A DNA stretch of 64,000 nt from the NCBI RefSeq assembly GCF_005405425.1, contig NZ_BJEA01000009.1, positions 62,001-126,000 of the forward strand. The letters run 5' to 3'. Position 1 is the stretch's first letter; the number at the start of each line of letters is the position of its first letter. Below, piece after piece: positions 1-7,953 of the stretch. The notes below the pieces were generated by a model that saw nothing but the letters and a program-made list of their open reading frames with translations, did not search any database and was not told the origin of the DNA. This DNA comes from Lactiplantibacillus modestisalitolerans (lineage in GTDB: Bacteria > Bacillota > Bacilli > Lactobacillales > Lactobacillaceae). A program made the translations under genes and the position numbers.

Positions 1-1071
1 GGCATTAACAAGCGCTTAAACGCTTCAACTGCTAAAGAAATTTGGGATGAAGCTAACGCACAATTACAAACACCTGCCTTCACTCCCCGGGCGCTGGTCG
101 CACGTTCAAACGTTCAAGTCGTTGTTACAACCGACGCACCTGAATCCGATTTAAAGTATCACGCCCTCCTCGCCAAAGAAAACTTGGCCTTTAAGGTATT
201 ACCAGGGATGCGTCCAGACGATGCTTTTAACATTAAGGCTGATAGTTTCGCCGACTACATGCAACGCCTAGGTAAAGCGGCAAACGTCACCATTGATAGT
301 TTCAAGACCTTGACGGATGCCATGGCTCAGCGCGTTCAATTCTTTGCTGATCACGGTGGTAAAATTGCCGACCTCGGCTTGAACTCGTTCTACTACGCCG
401 AAGCAACTGATGCCGAACTAAACGCTATCTTTGCTAAGGGCTTAGCTAACGAAGATTTGACCGCTGACGAACTGAACAAATATACGACGGCCTTAGTCGA
501 AGTCATGATGAAGCTCGCACAACAACACGACTGGGTCTTACAATACCACGCCAACGTTGCTCGTTCCCAAAACAAGCCAATGTTTGACAAGATTGGGCCA
601 AACACCGGTTTTGATTCCGTTGGGACTCAAGCAGACCTGACTGAACAAATCCGTAAGCTCTTCTACGACGCTCAGGCTAAGGGCATCTTACCAAAGACCA
701 TCTTCTATTCACTCAATCCAAACGATTGGATGGCCATTGCAACGTTATTGGGTAACTTCCAAGAAGGCCCAGTTCAGAAGATGCACCTTGGTGCTGGCTG
801 GTGGTTCAACGATACCCGTGATGGGATGGAAGACCAAATGAAGCTTTACGCGAACGTTGGTATGTTCCCGAACTTCTTAGGTATGTTAACGGATAGCCGT
901 TCCTTCTTATCCTACCCACGTCACGAATACTTCCGTCGGGTTCTTTGCGACATCATTGGCCAATGGGTCGAAAATGGTCAAGCTCCTGACGACTTGGAAT
1001 ACTTGGGTAAAATTGTTAAGCGCATCAGTTACGAAAATGCGCGTGACTACTTTGGCTTCTTGAAAGCTTAA
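1..1071 (+). CDS. uxaC: Uronate isomerase, copy 1 (5' end outside window)
   Basis: Interconverts D-galacturonate/D-tagaturonate and D-glucuronate/D-fructuronate, the first cytoplasmic step of hexuronate breakdown. The reading frame is open from base 1, so about 356 C-terminal codons of a protein of about 470 residues are present; the N-terminal HxH metal site is outside the window. The conserved C-terminal block ([19 protein letters not shown]) is identical to that in the second, complete copy at 35701-37122, but the tails diverge (DYFGFLKA versus RYFGFFEK), so these are paralogues. A strong terminator follows. It lies next to the inositol-type island, away from the other uronate genes. Family assignment is secure; whether it prefers galacturonate or glucuronate cannot be read from sequence. 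Confidence 0.95.
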   Translation, partial: GINKRLNASTAKEIWDEANAQLQTPAFTPRALVARSNVQVVVTTDAPESDLKYHALLAKENLAFKVLPGMRPDDAFNIKADSFADYMQRLGKAANVTIDSFKTLTDAMAQRVQFFADHGGKIADLGLNSFYYAEATDAELNAIFAKGLANEDLTADELNKYTTALVEVMMKLAQQHDWVLQYHANVARSQNKPMFDKIGPNTGFDSVGTQADLTEQIRKLFYDAQAKGILPKTIFYSLNPNDWMAIATLLGNFQEGPVQKMHLGAGWWFNDTRDGMEDQMKLYANVGMFPNFLGMLTDSRSFLSYPRHEYFRRVLCDIIGQWVENGQAPDDLEYLGKIVKRISYENARDYFGFLKA

Positions 1072-1097
1072 TTCATTAATTTACAGACAGACTAGTA

Positions 1098-1135
1098 AAG
1101 GCCGGTAACCCCCACTTCGGAGTTGCCGGCCTTTT
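1098..1135 (+). terminator. Intrinsic terminator after uxaC copy 1
   Basis: GGCCGGTAAC pairs with GTTGCCGGCC (one mismatch) around a short loop, followed by TTTT. It sits 27 nt after the uxaC stop. Confidence 0.85.
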
Positions 1136-1324
1136 CATTCCTAAAATCCAAACAACAGATCAAGATTTACATATCCATAGAATTACTCTAGATAAACTGA
1201 TTGAATATAATCTCAGGGCGTTCCGTTACAGTACAGAAACACGACCAACTATATTTATAACCCTTACAAATATAGCCAGCCGCGTTTCAACATTTTATAA
1301 ATACTCTGGTGCCCATTAATTAAT

Positions 1325-2173
1325 TTAGCTTTGAACTAACTTAACACTATTTAATAGTTCAGATTTAACTTTAGTCAAATCCCACTGTTTTAAATCGTCT
1401 GAGAAGGGTTCGAAAGCATATAGTCCCTGATAACCTGCAGCCTCAATAATTTTTGCCCAATCTGCCGACTTCATAATATCTTTAGGGTCAAGCATGTAAC
1501 GGTCTTGGTCGTCAAGTGCCTCACGCGCCTTGCTACCCATAACTGCACTTAGATGAACTAAGCCAATGTAATTGACATTGACTTTATCATTAAATTGCTG
1601 AGGTGTCACACCAGCAAGATAATAATGGAAGGTGTCGGCTACTAATGTAAAATTATCAACGCCAGCCTCATCAATCACTTTCTGGCCTTCCCACGGTGTT
1701 CTCAACGTACTGTCAGTGAAGCCAAGTGGTTCAATTAAACCGTCCACGTTGTATTGCTTTAATAACTTAGAATAATCTCGTACATTGGCAACAGCATCTG
1801 CTTGACGCTGAGTCGAGCTTCGATGGTCTTCCGTAGAGCGAACTGGGCAAAAAATAATTTTCCCTAAGTTTAAGCCCTTAGTCATTTCTAACATCTCTTT
1901 TAACGATGCTAGATTTTCATCAATCATTTGTCGATTATCCATATTACCAATAGCGTTAATTGTTTCAATATGAACATTGTTATCAGTTAATAATTTTTTG
2001 ACGTCATCACTCGTCATATGATCTAAAATTGACTTGTTGTCAGGTGCGCCATACAAATCATTACGAACCTCAATGCTCTTAAGTCCTAACTTCGCAACCG
2101 CCGGAATAGTTTCTGACAAGGAAATTCCGGGCGCAGCTTTACGGTTTAAACAAAAACGATCAGTTGCAATCAT
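1325..2173 (-). CDS. IolI-like sugar isomerase/epimerase (TIM barrel)
   Basis: 282-residue AP-endonuclease-2/xylose-isomerase-like TIM barrel, the fold of IolI (inosose isomerase) and related ketose epimerases. Candidate metal ligands at the usual strand ends are visible: IEPLGF (Glu), VADTFHYY (Asp/His), LVHLSAV (His) and FEPFS (Glu). A GAGGAGG ribosome site precedes the ATG. It is the last gene of a three-gene minus-strand unit (iolG-like, IolH-like, this gene), so it probably acts on a keto-cyclitol or keto-sugar made by the dehydrogenase. Exact substrate unknown; other 2-keto-sugar epimerases share the fold. Confidence 0.75.
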   Translation of the reverse strand: MIATDRFCLNRKAAPGISLSETIPAVAKLGLKSIEVRNDLYGAPDNKSILDHMTSDDVKKLLTDNNVHIETINAIGNMDNRQMIDENLASLKEMLEMTKGLNLGKIIFCPVRSTEDHRSSTQRQADAVANVRDYSKLLKQYNVDGLIEPLGFTDSTLRTPWEGQKVIDEAGVDNFTLVADTFHYYLAGVTPQQFNDKVNVNYIGLVHLSAVMGSKAREALDDQDRYMLDPKDIMKSADWAKIIEAAGYQGLYAFEPFSDDLKQWDLTKVKSELLNSVKLVQS

Positions 2174-2207
2174 TAGTTATGCCTCCTCTAACTAAATATT
2201 TTTTTAA

Positions 2208-3074
2208 TCAGTCTAATCCCAGTCCTTTTTTAATCGTAGGCAAAGTCTGGTCGTTTGACCATTCCACTTTATCCGGCCATGCAAAGACGTTATTCGTGAC
2301 AATTCCATCAAAGTGAATGTCCTTCAGGGCCTTATACATGGCGTCAAAATCAACTTCCCCTTCACCGGGATTTAAGTGTTGATGAATTGTAACCGGAGCA
2401 GCAGGTGGGTTAATAATATACCGTAGTCCAAAGTTGCTCTTAAAATTCAACGTATCTGCAATTAAAATGTGGGTTAAAACATCCTTACTATTCATAATTT
2501 GTTTGGTAACATCACCGACACCATCATCTGAATAGAAGGCGTGCGCAGAACACCAAACTTGAGAAACCCAATCTAAATCTAGAGAGCGAATTAATTTCGC
2601 CGCTTCATTACTAGATTCAATAAAATCATTCGGATGTGCTTGTATCTCCAACTTAATATGATTCTTTTCAAATTCTGGAATTAATTCTTCCATAGACTTG
2701 TACCATTGTCCTTCGGAAGCCACTGGATTATACTTATCGCCAGAAAATTCTGTGTTTAGTGTATCCACACCAAGTTCAGAAGTGATTTCAATCGTTCTCT
2801 TCATATTACGAACAGCGGCCTGCCGTTCTTGTTCATCTGGTGATGACCACTGTTGAACAGGTAAAACGGATGAAATTTCTATACCTGCATCGCGACACCA
2901 TTTTTTAACATTGTTAATCATGCCAGTATTAACTTTAGGATACTGGTAAAACCAAATAAAATCTTGCCGCGGTGATAATTCCAAGTACTTGTACCCTAAA
3001 CGGGCCGTCTTTTCAATCATTTCATGAAATGGCGTATTATCACGAAACATTGATGGATCATAAGCTAACTTCAT
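2208..3074 (-). CDS. IolH-like sugar phosphate isomerase/epimerase family protein
   Basis: 288-residue TIM-barrel protein of the isomerase/epimerase superfamily. Its length and N-terminus (MKLAYDPSMFRD) resemble the poorly characterised IolH proteins of inositol operons. Probable metal ligands: LNTEFSGD, EIQAHPND, WCSAHAF and a late HQHLNPGEGEVDFD segment, the last typical of this superfamily near the C-terminus. It lies between the iolG-like gene (34 nt upstream) and the IolI-like gene (34 nt downstream), so it is co-transcribed. Two different barrels in one operon suggest consecutive isomerase and dehydratase/lyase steps. The IolH name is a resemblance, not a proof. Confidence 0.65.
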   Translation of the reverse strand: MKLAYDPSMFRDNTPFHEMIEKTARLGYKYLELSPRQDFIWFYQYPKVNTGMINNVKKWCRDAGIEISSVLPVQQWSSPDEQERQAAVRNMKRTIEITSELGVDTLNTEFSGDKYNPVASEGQWYKSMEELIPEFEKNHIKLEIQAHPNDFIESSNEAAKLIRSLDLDWVSQVWCSAHAFYSDDGVGDVTKQIMNSKDVLTHILIADTLNFKSNFGLRYIINPPAAPVTIHQHLNPGEGEVDFDAMYKALKDIHFDGIVTNNVFAWPDKVEWSNDQTLPTIKKGLGLD

Positions 3075-3109
3075 TAAAATCCCTTCTCACAAAAATATAT
3101 TTATGTTAA

Positions 3110-4132
3110 TTAATCGTTATACATTGCTGGCTTGTTAGCTGGTAGCTTAATTGAAACACGTTCCGCATTATTATCACGTGACTTAGCTAGTGCATCACAA
3201 GTAACCATGGCAACTAAACCATCCCATGATGACGGACCCGTAACTTTATTTTGTTGAACATCATCTACCCAGTTCTGTAATTCATGATCATAAGCAACTT
3301 TGAAGCGTTCCGTACAATCAACAGGGATTTTAATTTGACGCTTCAAATCATTTGTTTTAACAGAGGTAACTTGTGGTGATTCAAGATTAATAATACCGTC
3401 TTCACAAACCACACTACAATTGATGTCATAACCAATCCGGTCATTAACAAACACTTCAAGGTCAATATGAACTCCTGACTTAGTATCCAAGGTAATAATC
3501 TGTGGATCATGCAGCTTGGAGTGCGTATATTTTGTTTGTTTCTTTGGTAAGAAAGTAGTCCCAGATTCGTAATCTTCCCCTAGTAACCAATGCAAAACAT
3601 CAGCTTCATGAATCGCTGTTTCAATGATTGACATTGAAGTATCATAAGTTTCATCAACGGCTGTATTCCGGTGAGTAGCATGAATCAGTAGTGGTTCACC
3701 ATATTCATGACTATCAATCGCTTGTTTCATTTCGATGTAGCCAGGGTCGTAACGACGCATGAAGCCAACTTGAACTAGCCGCTTGCCACCCTTAACTTCT
3801 GCATCGATTATTTTTTGACAACCTGCAGCAGTTAACGTTAATGGCTTTTCACAAAAAACAAACTTACCAACTTCAATTGCATGGATGACAAATTGTTCGT
3901 GCGTTTCGTGTGGGCGCGTAACAACCATAACAGCATCAATATCAGGTGAATCAATCAAATCCATACCATTATCAAAAACCTTAGCACCGTATTCCTTAGC
4001 ATATTTCTCTGCGAGGTCTTTCTTTAAATCTGCCACCCCGCCTAACCGAGCGCCATTCAAACGAGTTGCAACCCGTTTAACGTGATCTGATCCCATAAAT
4101 CCTAAGCCAATAATACCGATTGATAAAGTCAT
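3110..4132 (-). CDS. iolG: Inositol 2-dehydrogenase-like Gfo/Idh/MocA oxidoreductase
   Basis: 340-residue NAD(P)-dependent dehydrogenase. The N-terminal Rossmann motif is IIGLGFMGSDH. The FCEKPLTL loop carries the catalytic lysine, and LVQVGFMRRYDPGY and IHEADVLHWL match the inositol dehydrogenase (IolG) signature with its Asp/His pair. The closing TGPSSWDG segment is also shared with Bacillus IolG. It should oxidise myo-inositol or D-chiro-inositol to an inosose. First gene of the operon; an AGGAGGT ribosome site sits just before the ATG. The promoter carries a cre-like site and a TGTACAAA inverted repeat facing the divergent AraC gene. One of five dehydrogenases of this superfamily in the window. 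Confidence 0.85.
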   Translation of the reverse strand: MTLSIGIIGLGFMGSDHVKRVATRLNGARLGGVADLKKDLAEKYAKEYGAKVFDNGMDLIDSPDIDAVMVVTRPHETHEQFVIHAIEVGKFVFCEKPLTLTAAGCQKIIDAEVKGGKRLVQVGFMRRYDPGYIEMKQAIDSHEYGEPLLIHATHRNTAVDETYDTSMSIIETAIHEADVLHWLLGEDYESGTTFLPKKQTKYTHSKLHDPQIITLDTKSGVHIDLEVFVNDRIGYDINCSVVCEDGIINLESPQVTSVKTNDLKRQIKIPVDCTERFKVAYDHELQNWVDDVQQNKVTGPSSWDGLVAMVTCDALAKSRDNNAERVSIKLPANKPAMYND

Positions 4133-4174
4133 AATTAAAAACCTCCTAGTTCATATGTTCTTCATTTCACAATT

Positions 4175-4230
4175 AGAATACATCTAGAAAGCGCTATCAT
4201 CAATGTACAAACATGTTAAAAATTTGTACA
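4175..4230 (-). promoter_or_regulatory. Promoter of iolG-IolH-IolI operon with cre and AraC-type operator
   Basis: On the minus strand: -35 TTGATG (4198-4203), 17-bp spacer, -10 TATTCT (4175-4180). A cre-like site TAGAAAGCGCTATCA (4185-4199, 14 of 15 consensus positions) fills the spacer. Just upstream of the -35 lies a perfect inverted repeat TGTACAAA (4204-4211) / TTTGTACA (4223-4230), a natural activator site for the divergent AraC protein. Reading the cre as CcpA repression is inference. Confidence 0.7.
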
Positions 4231-4384
4231 TTACAACACTATTTAAAACGTTGATATATTAGCATTTAGATTATAAAATGTAGTTAAATATGTATATATT
4301 AACTTTAAACATTAGTAAAAATAGAAATCAGCAATTCCCAAAGATTGTGATTGTTATTTTTAATTAAACAAGGAGGCAATTATC

Positions 4385-5266
4385 ATGAATGATTTTTCTG
4401 AATATATTCCAAATAACGAACAAGGCATGCACTGTTTACAAGGGCTCTATTTTAATAATCCTTCTAATAAAGCTAAGCAACTTTATTTTTATCCATTGTG
4501 GGCTGGAGAATACTTAGTCAATTATCCCTACCTTATCGACCGTCAATATATGAATTCCTTTATTATCTTTCTAATAAAGCGTGGCAAATTATCTTTTACT
4601 TTTGATAACCGTCATGACTTTATAGCCTCAGAAAACTCTGTAGTAATAATGGATTGTAAGCACCGCAATCACTATTTTGCTAATACATCATGTCAGTTTA
4701 TCTTTTTCCACTTCAATGCTATTGATGCGCAAATGCTTTACGATTTTATTACGAAAAAAGGGATTAATTGTTTTAATGCTACCGACACTATTCAGCATCT
4801 CATTAATCAAATTTTTAATCTTCTAAAAACTCAATCATTTTCTGAACGCGAGACCACATTTTCTGAATTAATTTATAAATTACTCATCTCGTTAACAACT
4901 ATTTCCGATACCATTCCAATGGATCACTCTGGATTAAAAACAACACCACCATTAATAACACAGGCTCTTGAGTACTTAGAGAAGCATTACAAAGAAAAGG
5001 TGACCATATCTACTCTTTGCCAACAATTATCTGTTAGCCCGACTCTTTTATCAAAACAATTCCACACTTATACCGACAGTACAGTCCACAGTTACCTGAC
5101 CTCTGTTCGAATACTACATGCTAAAAAAATGTTAACGACTAACCCGGGACTAAGTATTTCAGTTGTGGCTGAAAAATGCGGATTTCACGACACTTCACAC
5201 CTTAATAAGGTATTCAAGAAGGAAACTGGAATGACTCCAAGTAAGTTCAAGCAAATTTGTTTCTAA
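4385..5266 (+). CDS. AraC-family transcriptional regulator
   Basis: 293-residue AraC/XylS activator. The N-terminal half is a cupin-like ligand-binding region; the C-terminal ~100 residues hold two helix-turn-helix motifs (ITQALEYLEKHYKE..., then VAEKCGFHDTSHLNKVFKKETG). The ATG follows a strong AAGGAGG site. It is divergent from the iolG/IolH/IolI-like operon, with the TGTACAAA inverted repeat between them, so it most likely activates that operon in response to its substrate. It lies at the left edge of the region later split by the composite transposon. Ligand unknown. Confidence 0.9.
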   Translation: MNDFSEYIPNNEQGMHCLQGLYFNNPSNKAKQLYFYPLWAGEYLVNYPYLIDRQYMNSFIIFLIKRGKLSFTFDNRHDFIASENSVVIMDCKHRNHYFANTSCQFIFFHFNAIDAQMLYDFITKKGINCFNATDTIQHLINQIFNLLKTQSFSERETTFSELIYKLLISLTTISDTIPMDHSGLKTTPPLITQALEYLEKHYKEKVTISTLCQQLSVSPTLLSKQFHTYTDSTVHSYLTSVRILHAKKMLTTNPGLSISVVAEKCGFHDTSHLNKVFKKETGMTPSKFKQICF

Positions 5267-5324
5267 AATTTTATTTGCAATATTAGATTTTCAAATTTTA
5301 AATTAATCATCAAGTAGATATTAC

Positions 5325-5476
5325 CTATTTTTTCACTAATACGACTCCTAAAACTAATAAGCAAACACCAAGAAGCCGACTTGGGCTTAATTCAACGCGA
5401 TCAGCACCAAATAAGCCAAAATAATCAATTATAAGCGACATTATCAATTGACCACAAATAAATATTGTAAAAAAAG
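5325..5476 (-). pseudogene. 3' half of ydcZ/DUF606 transporter gene split by the composite element
   Basis: Encodes the C-terminal part of a small DMT/DUF606 (YdcZ-type) membrane protein (FFTIFICGQLIMSLIIDYFG... ending LLVLGVVLVKK). The 5' half is at 19977-20276. Removing the element and one 8-bp duplication joins SYASFF to TIFICGQ in frame, giving a normal-length protein of about 147 residues with four to five membrane segments. At this junction the minus-strand frame continues into IS sequence, making an apparent 87-aa chimeric reading frame (5325-5588) that is unlikely to be functional. Confidence 0.9.
5469..5476. repeat. Left target-site duplication (AAAAAAAG)
   Basis: Eight bases identical to 19977-19984, directly outside the left IS end. 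Eight to nine bp is the usual duplication size for the IS256 family. Confidence 0.9.
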
Positions 5477-6827
5477 GAGAGCGTAAAATATCTTGTGTAA
5501 ATGCATAAAAGATTTCTGAATTGTATAGAAATAGGGAATGCCTTCCCTTATGATATTTAGTAACCACAGAAAACATCACAGGAGGCATTCCCCATGAATG
5601 AACTTACCACAGAAATTATCGCTGCACTAGCCCAAAAGCAAGATTTGGACGAAGTTTTTCGTCACCACCTCGAAATTGCGATTAACCAGCTGCTTCAAAC
5701 CGAATTGGTAGAGTTTTTGGGTTACGAACGCTACTCATACGCTGGGACTAACACTGGTAATAACCGCAACGGCAGTTATGAGCGCTCGTTTGATACGAAG
5801 TACGGCCAACTTAACTTAACCATTCCTCGAGATCGCAATGGCCGGTTTAAAAATCATACCTTGCCAGCCTACGGTCGGCACAGTGATAATTTAGAAACAA
5901 CGGTCATTCAGTTGTATACCAAGGGAATTACCACTGCTGAAATTGCCGAACTAATTGAGAAAATGTACGGTGCTCACTACTCCAAAGCCACAGTTTCCAA
6001 CATGACAAAGCCGTCAATGAACAGGTTCAAGCTTTCCAGCAACGTCGACTGGCTTCACAATATGCGGCCATCTTCTTAGATGCCACTTACTTGCCGTTAA
6101 AGCGGGATACCGTTCAAAAAGAAGCCGTTCATATTGCGATTGGCATTCGTCCAGATAGTACGAAAGAAGTGCTGAACTACCAAGTGGCGCCAACGGAATC
6201 GACTGGAATCTGGACTGAACTGCTGGGAACCTTGATCAAGCAGGGCGTTAAAGATGTGCTGTTGTTTGTGGCCGATGGGTTAGTTGGTTTGGATGAAGGC
6301 TTGAATCGGCATTTCCCTAAAGCCAAACGACAACGTTGCCTGGTTCATGTTGGGCGGAATCTGATGAACAAAGTTCGCGTAAAAGACCGCAAGGCCGTGA
6401 TCAGTGACTTTAAACAAGTTCATCGGGCCGCCAACCGTGAAGCAGCCGAACTGAAACTGAATGAGTTCGCCAACAACTGGCATCAGACCTATCCCAAATT
6501 AATCAAAGATCTGCTTAAAATGCCGAATTTACTCACTTTCATGGACTTTCCACCAGCTATCCGGCAATCACTATACGCCACTAACCTGATTGAGAACTTT
6601 AATAAGCATCTCAAGCGCACCACCCACCGCAAAGAACAATTTCCAACGGAAGATTCACTGGATCACTTCCTGGTTTCTCAGTTTAATGTTTATAACGAGA
6701 AGTCTCTGAAGCGGATCCACCGAGGGTTCAAAGGACTCCAGGACACCTTGGAAGCATCATTTATTTAAGTTAGATACATATTATATGTACGAAGACATTT
6801 CATTTACACAAGATTCTTGACGCTACC
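5477..6827 (+). mobile_element. IS256-family element, left copy (defective)
   Basis: 1351-bp IS. The left terminal repeat starts GAGAGCGTAAAATATC (5477); the right repeat ends at 6827 (complement GGTAGCGTCAAGAATC). The 27-bp repeats match at 22 positions, with an inner TCTTGTGTAAATG stretch identical on both sides. The transposase is frameshifted, so this copy can move only with transposase supplied by the intact right copy. Confidence 0.9.
5594..6768 (+). pseudogene. IS256-family transposase, frameshifted
   Basis: Same gene as the intact 391-residue transposase at 18742-19917, but one T is missing near 6006 (ACAAAGCC where the intact copy has ACTAAAGCC). This splits it into an N-terminal 161-codon frame ending at 6079 and a C-terminal frame from about 6091. 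The C-terminal part keeps the LFVADGLVGLDEGL catalytic region, but the first catalytic aspartate block (LDATYLPLKRD) is separated from the N-terminal DNA-binding half. Amino-acid differences in the C-terminal part include S/G, R/H, A/S, Q/R and H/R. Confidence 0.92.
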
Positions 6828-6831
6828 AAAT

Positions 6832-6897
6832 AACCAGAGTTATGTATTAAAAGATGTAAAAGAAAAAGGAAAATCAGAAGGTTGGGTTGAAGATTAA
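6832..6897 (+). pseudogene. Possible 3' remnant of a gene cut by the left IS
   Basis: An open frame begins at the inner IS edge and ends at a TAA, reading NQSYVLKDVKEKGKSEGWV plus two residues. The hydrophilic, biased composition looks like a truncated C-terminus. No family recognised; too short to be sure it was ever coding. Confidence 0.25.
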
Positions 6898-6975
6898 ACG
6901 AATCCTAACTATTTAATAACTTTACATTTCGAAAGAAATTAATTAGCTTAAATACTGATACCACAGTGTTTTGAA

Positions 6976-7004
6976 TTGACACTATAAAAATAGTGTGATA
7001 AATT
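6976..7004 (+). promoter_or_regulatory. Promoter of candidate antitoxin RNA
   Basis: TTGACA (6976-6981), 17-bp spacer, TAAATT (6999-7004). A perfect inverted repeat ACACTAT/ATAGTGT lies in the spacer and may be an operator. Confidence 0.6.
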
Positions 7005-7010
7005 TTAGAC

Positions 7011-7135
7011 AGATAAAAGGCCGGTACGCTAATACCGACCTACATGGACTGCTTCAAAGGCAGTGACTAATTACAGATAGACTAAGCTACCCTATAACTC
7101 GCCAAAGTTATAAATAGGGTAGCTTTTTTTATTTG
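7011..7135 (+). ncRNA. Candidate antisense antitoxin RNA (about 125 nt)
   Basis: Predicted from the promoter at 6976-7004 and a strong terminator (stem AAGCTACCCTATAAC with its complement, 7084-7125, then seven T). Internal hairpins: GGCCGGTA/TACCGACC (7019-7040) and ACTGC/GCAGT around 7049-7065. It is fully complementary to the 3' part of the predicted toxin transcript on the other strand. No matching RNA family recognised. Confidence 0.5.
7015..7040 (-). terminator. Terminator of the predicted toxin mRNA
   Basis: On the minus strand GGTCGGTA pairs with TACCGGCC and is followed by TTTTAT, so the minus-strand transcript would run across the whole antisense RNA before stopping. Confidence 0.55.
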
Positions 7136-7206
7136 GTTTTGTTGTCTCGATAAATTTGGTAAGCAAGTCTTGCGACTGCTAGACCAAACCAACACCAAGC
7201 TAACAT
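7129..7206 (-). CDS. Candidate type I toxin peptide (25 aa)
   Basis: Encodes MLAWCWFGLAVARLAYQIYR followed by DNKTK: a single hydrophobic helix with a short charged tail, the layout of type I membrane toxins such as Fst or TxpA, although the sequence is not one I recognise. AGGAAAGG (7216-7223) lies 9 nt before the ATG. A promoter is visible: TTGAAA (7260-7265), 19-bp spacer, TATACT (7235-7240). The convergent RNA at 7011-7135 overlaps its 3' untranslated region. In a plasmid-derived segment such a pair would serve stabilisation. Being so short, it could still be spurious. Confidence 0.5.
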   Translation of the reverse strand: MLAWCWFGLAVARLAYQIYRDNKTK

Positions 7207-7355
7207 GGCTGAAAACCTTTCCTAGTATGGGTGCAGTATATTGCATACGCACCACCACCTTTCAAGCAAAAACAGCCACTACCCTTAAAACTCTCCACGA
7301 TAGAATTATATCATATGTTGAGAGACGTGTTCTAAGCCCTCGTTCAGTGTTGAAA

Positions 7356-7364
7356 TGGTATAAT
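7356..7364 (+). promoter_or_regulatory. Extended -10 promoter of DUF536 gene
   Basis: TGGTATAAT, an extended -10 element, 41 nt before the DUF536 gene start; the -35 is weak. Confidence 0.5.
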
Positions 7365-7404
7365 CTATCATAGTGAACATTCAAAAACGTTAGGAGAACG
7401 ATTC

Positions 7405-7908
7405 ATGAACAACAATGAACGATTATATAAAATATCTGAAATAGCTGATATTGCAAAGGTTAACAAAACTAAAGTGTGGCGGTACATTCGTGATAATAAC
7501 ATTTCAGAACGTTCAATGAAAGGAAACGCGAAACTATATTCCGAACACACTAAAGACGTTATTATAAAGGCGTTTTCAAGTGAATCCGTTCACCTTGCAA
7601 CTGAAACGAAAGCAGATACGTCACGAATATTGCTTGAACAAATAGACATTTTGAAGGGCGAACTTGAACGAAAGAACGATCAATTAGATAAAATGCAGTC
7701 ATTACTTGACCAGCAACAACAACTCAACTTGTCTACCAACCGTCAAAATGAAAAGCTACTCGATACCACTACGAACAACACCCCTTCACAGGACGATAGG
7801 CCTCTGCAAAACGACGATACAGACGTTTTAAAACCTACCGAGGGTAATTATGAGGGGAAAGAAACTAAGACGCCTAAAAAGGGCTTATTCGGCTGGCTGA
7901 GACGTTAA
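7405..7908 (+). CDS. Plasmid replication-associated protein, DUF536 type
   Basis: 167 residues. The N-terminus is a MerR-like helix-turn-helix (LYKISEIADIAKVNKTKVWR). The middle is a coiled coil (ILKGELERKNDQLDKMQSLL), the hallmark of the DUF536 proteins encoded after repB on theta-replicating lactobacillus and lactococcus plasmids. The C-terminus is Asn/Asp/Thr-rich and ends KKGLFGWLRR. It starts at ATG after TAGGAG. No intact repB is present nearby, so this is a stranded part of a replication module. Its role in replication or copy control is not well established. Confidence 0.75.
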   Translation: MNNNERLYKISEIADIAKVNKTKVWRYIRDNNISERSMKGNAKLYSEHTKDVIIKAFSSESVHLATETKADTSRILLEQIDILKGELERKNDQLDKMQSLLDQQQQLNLSTNRQNEKLLDTTTNNTPSQDDRPLQNDDTDVLKPTEGNYEGKETKTPKKGLFGWLRR

Positions 7909-7910
7909 AA

Positions 7911-7947
7911 ATACCCCTTTGTCATATTATCGGCAAAGGGGTATAAT
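7911..7947 (+). promoter_or_regulatory. Hairpin after DUF536 gene overlapping a strong promoter
   Basis: TACCCCTTT pairs with AAAGGGGTA and may end DUF536 transcription. The same bases hold TTGTCA (7919-7924), a 17-bp spacer and a perfect TATAAT (7942-7947) directed into the structured region downstream. Confidence 0.65.
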
Positions 7948-7953
7948 ACTGTT

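Noticed and set aside
5325-5588. 87-aa protein spanning IS and host DNA
   Set aside because: Chimeric frame created by the insertion; only the part up to 5476 is ancestral coding sequence.
7170-7373. 67-codon plus-strand reading frame
   Set aside because: No ribosome site; it overlaps the toxin promoter and has no protein-like features.
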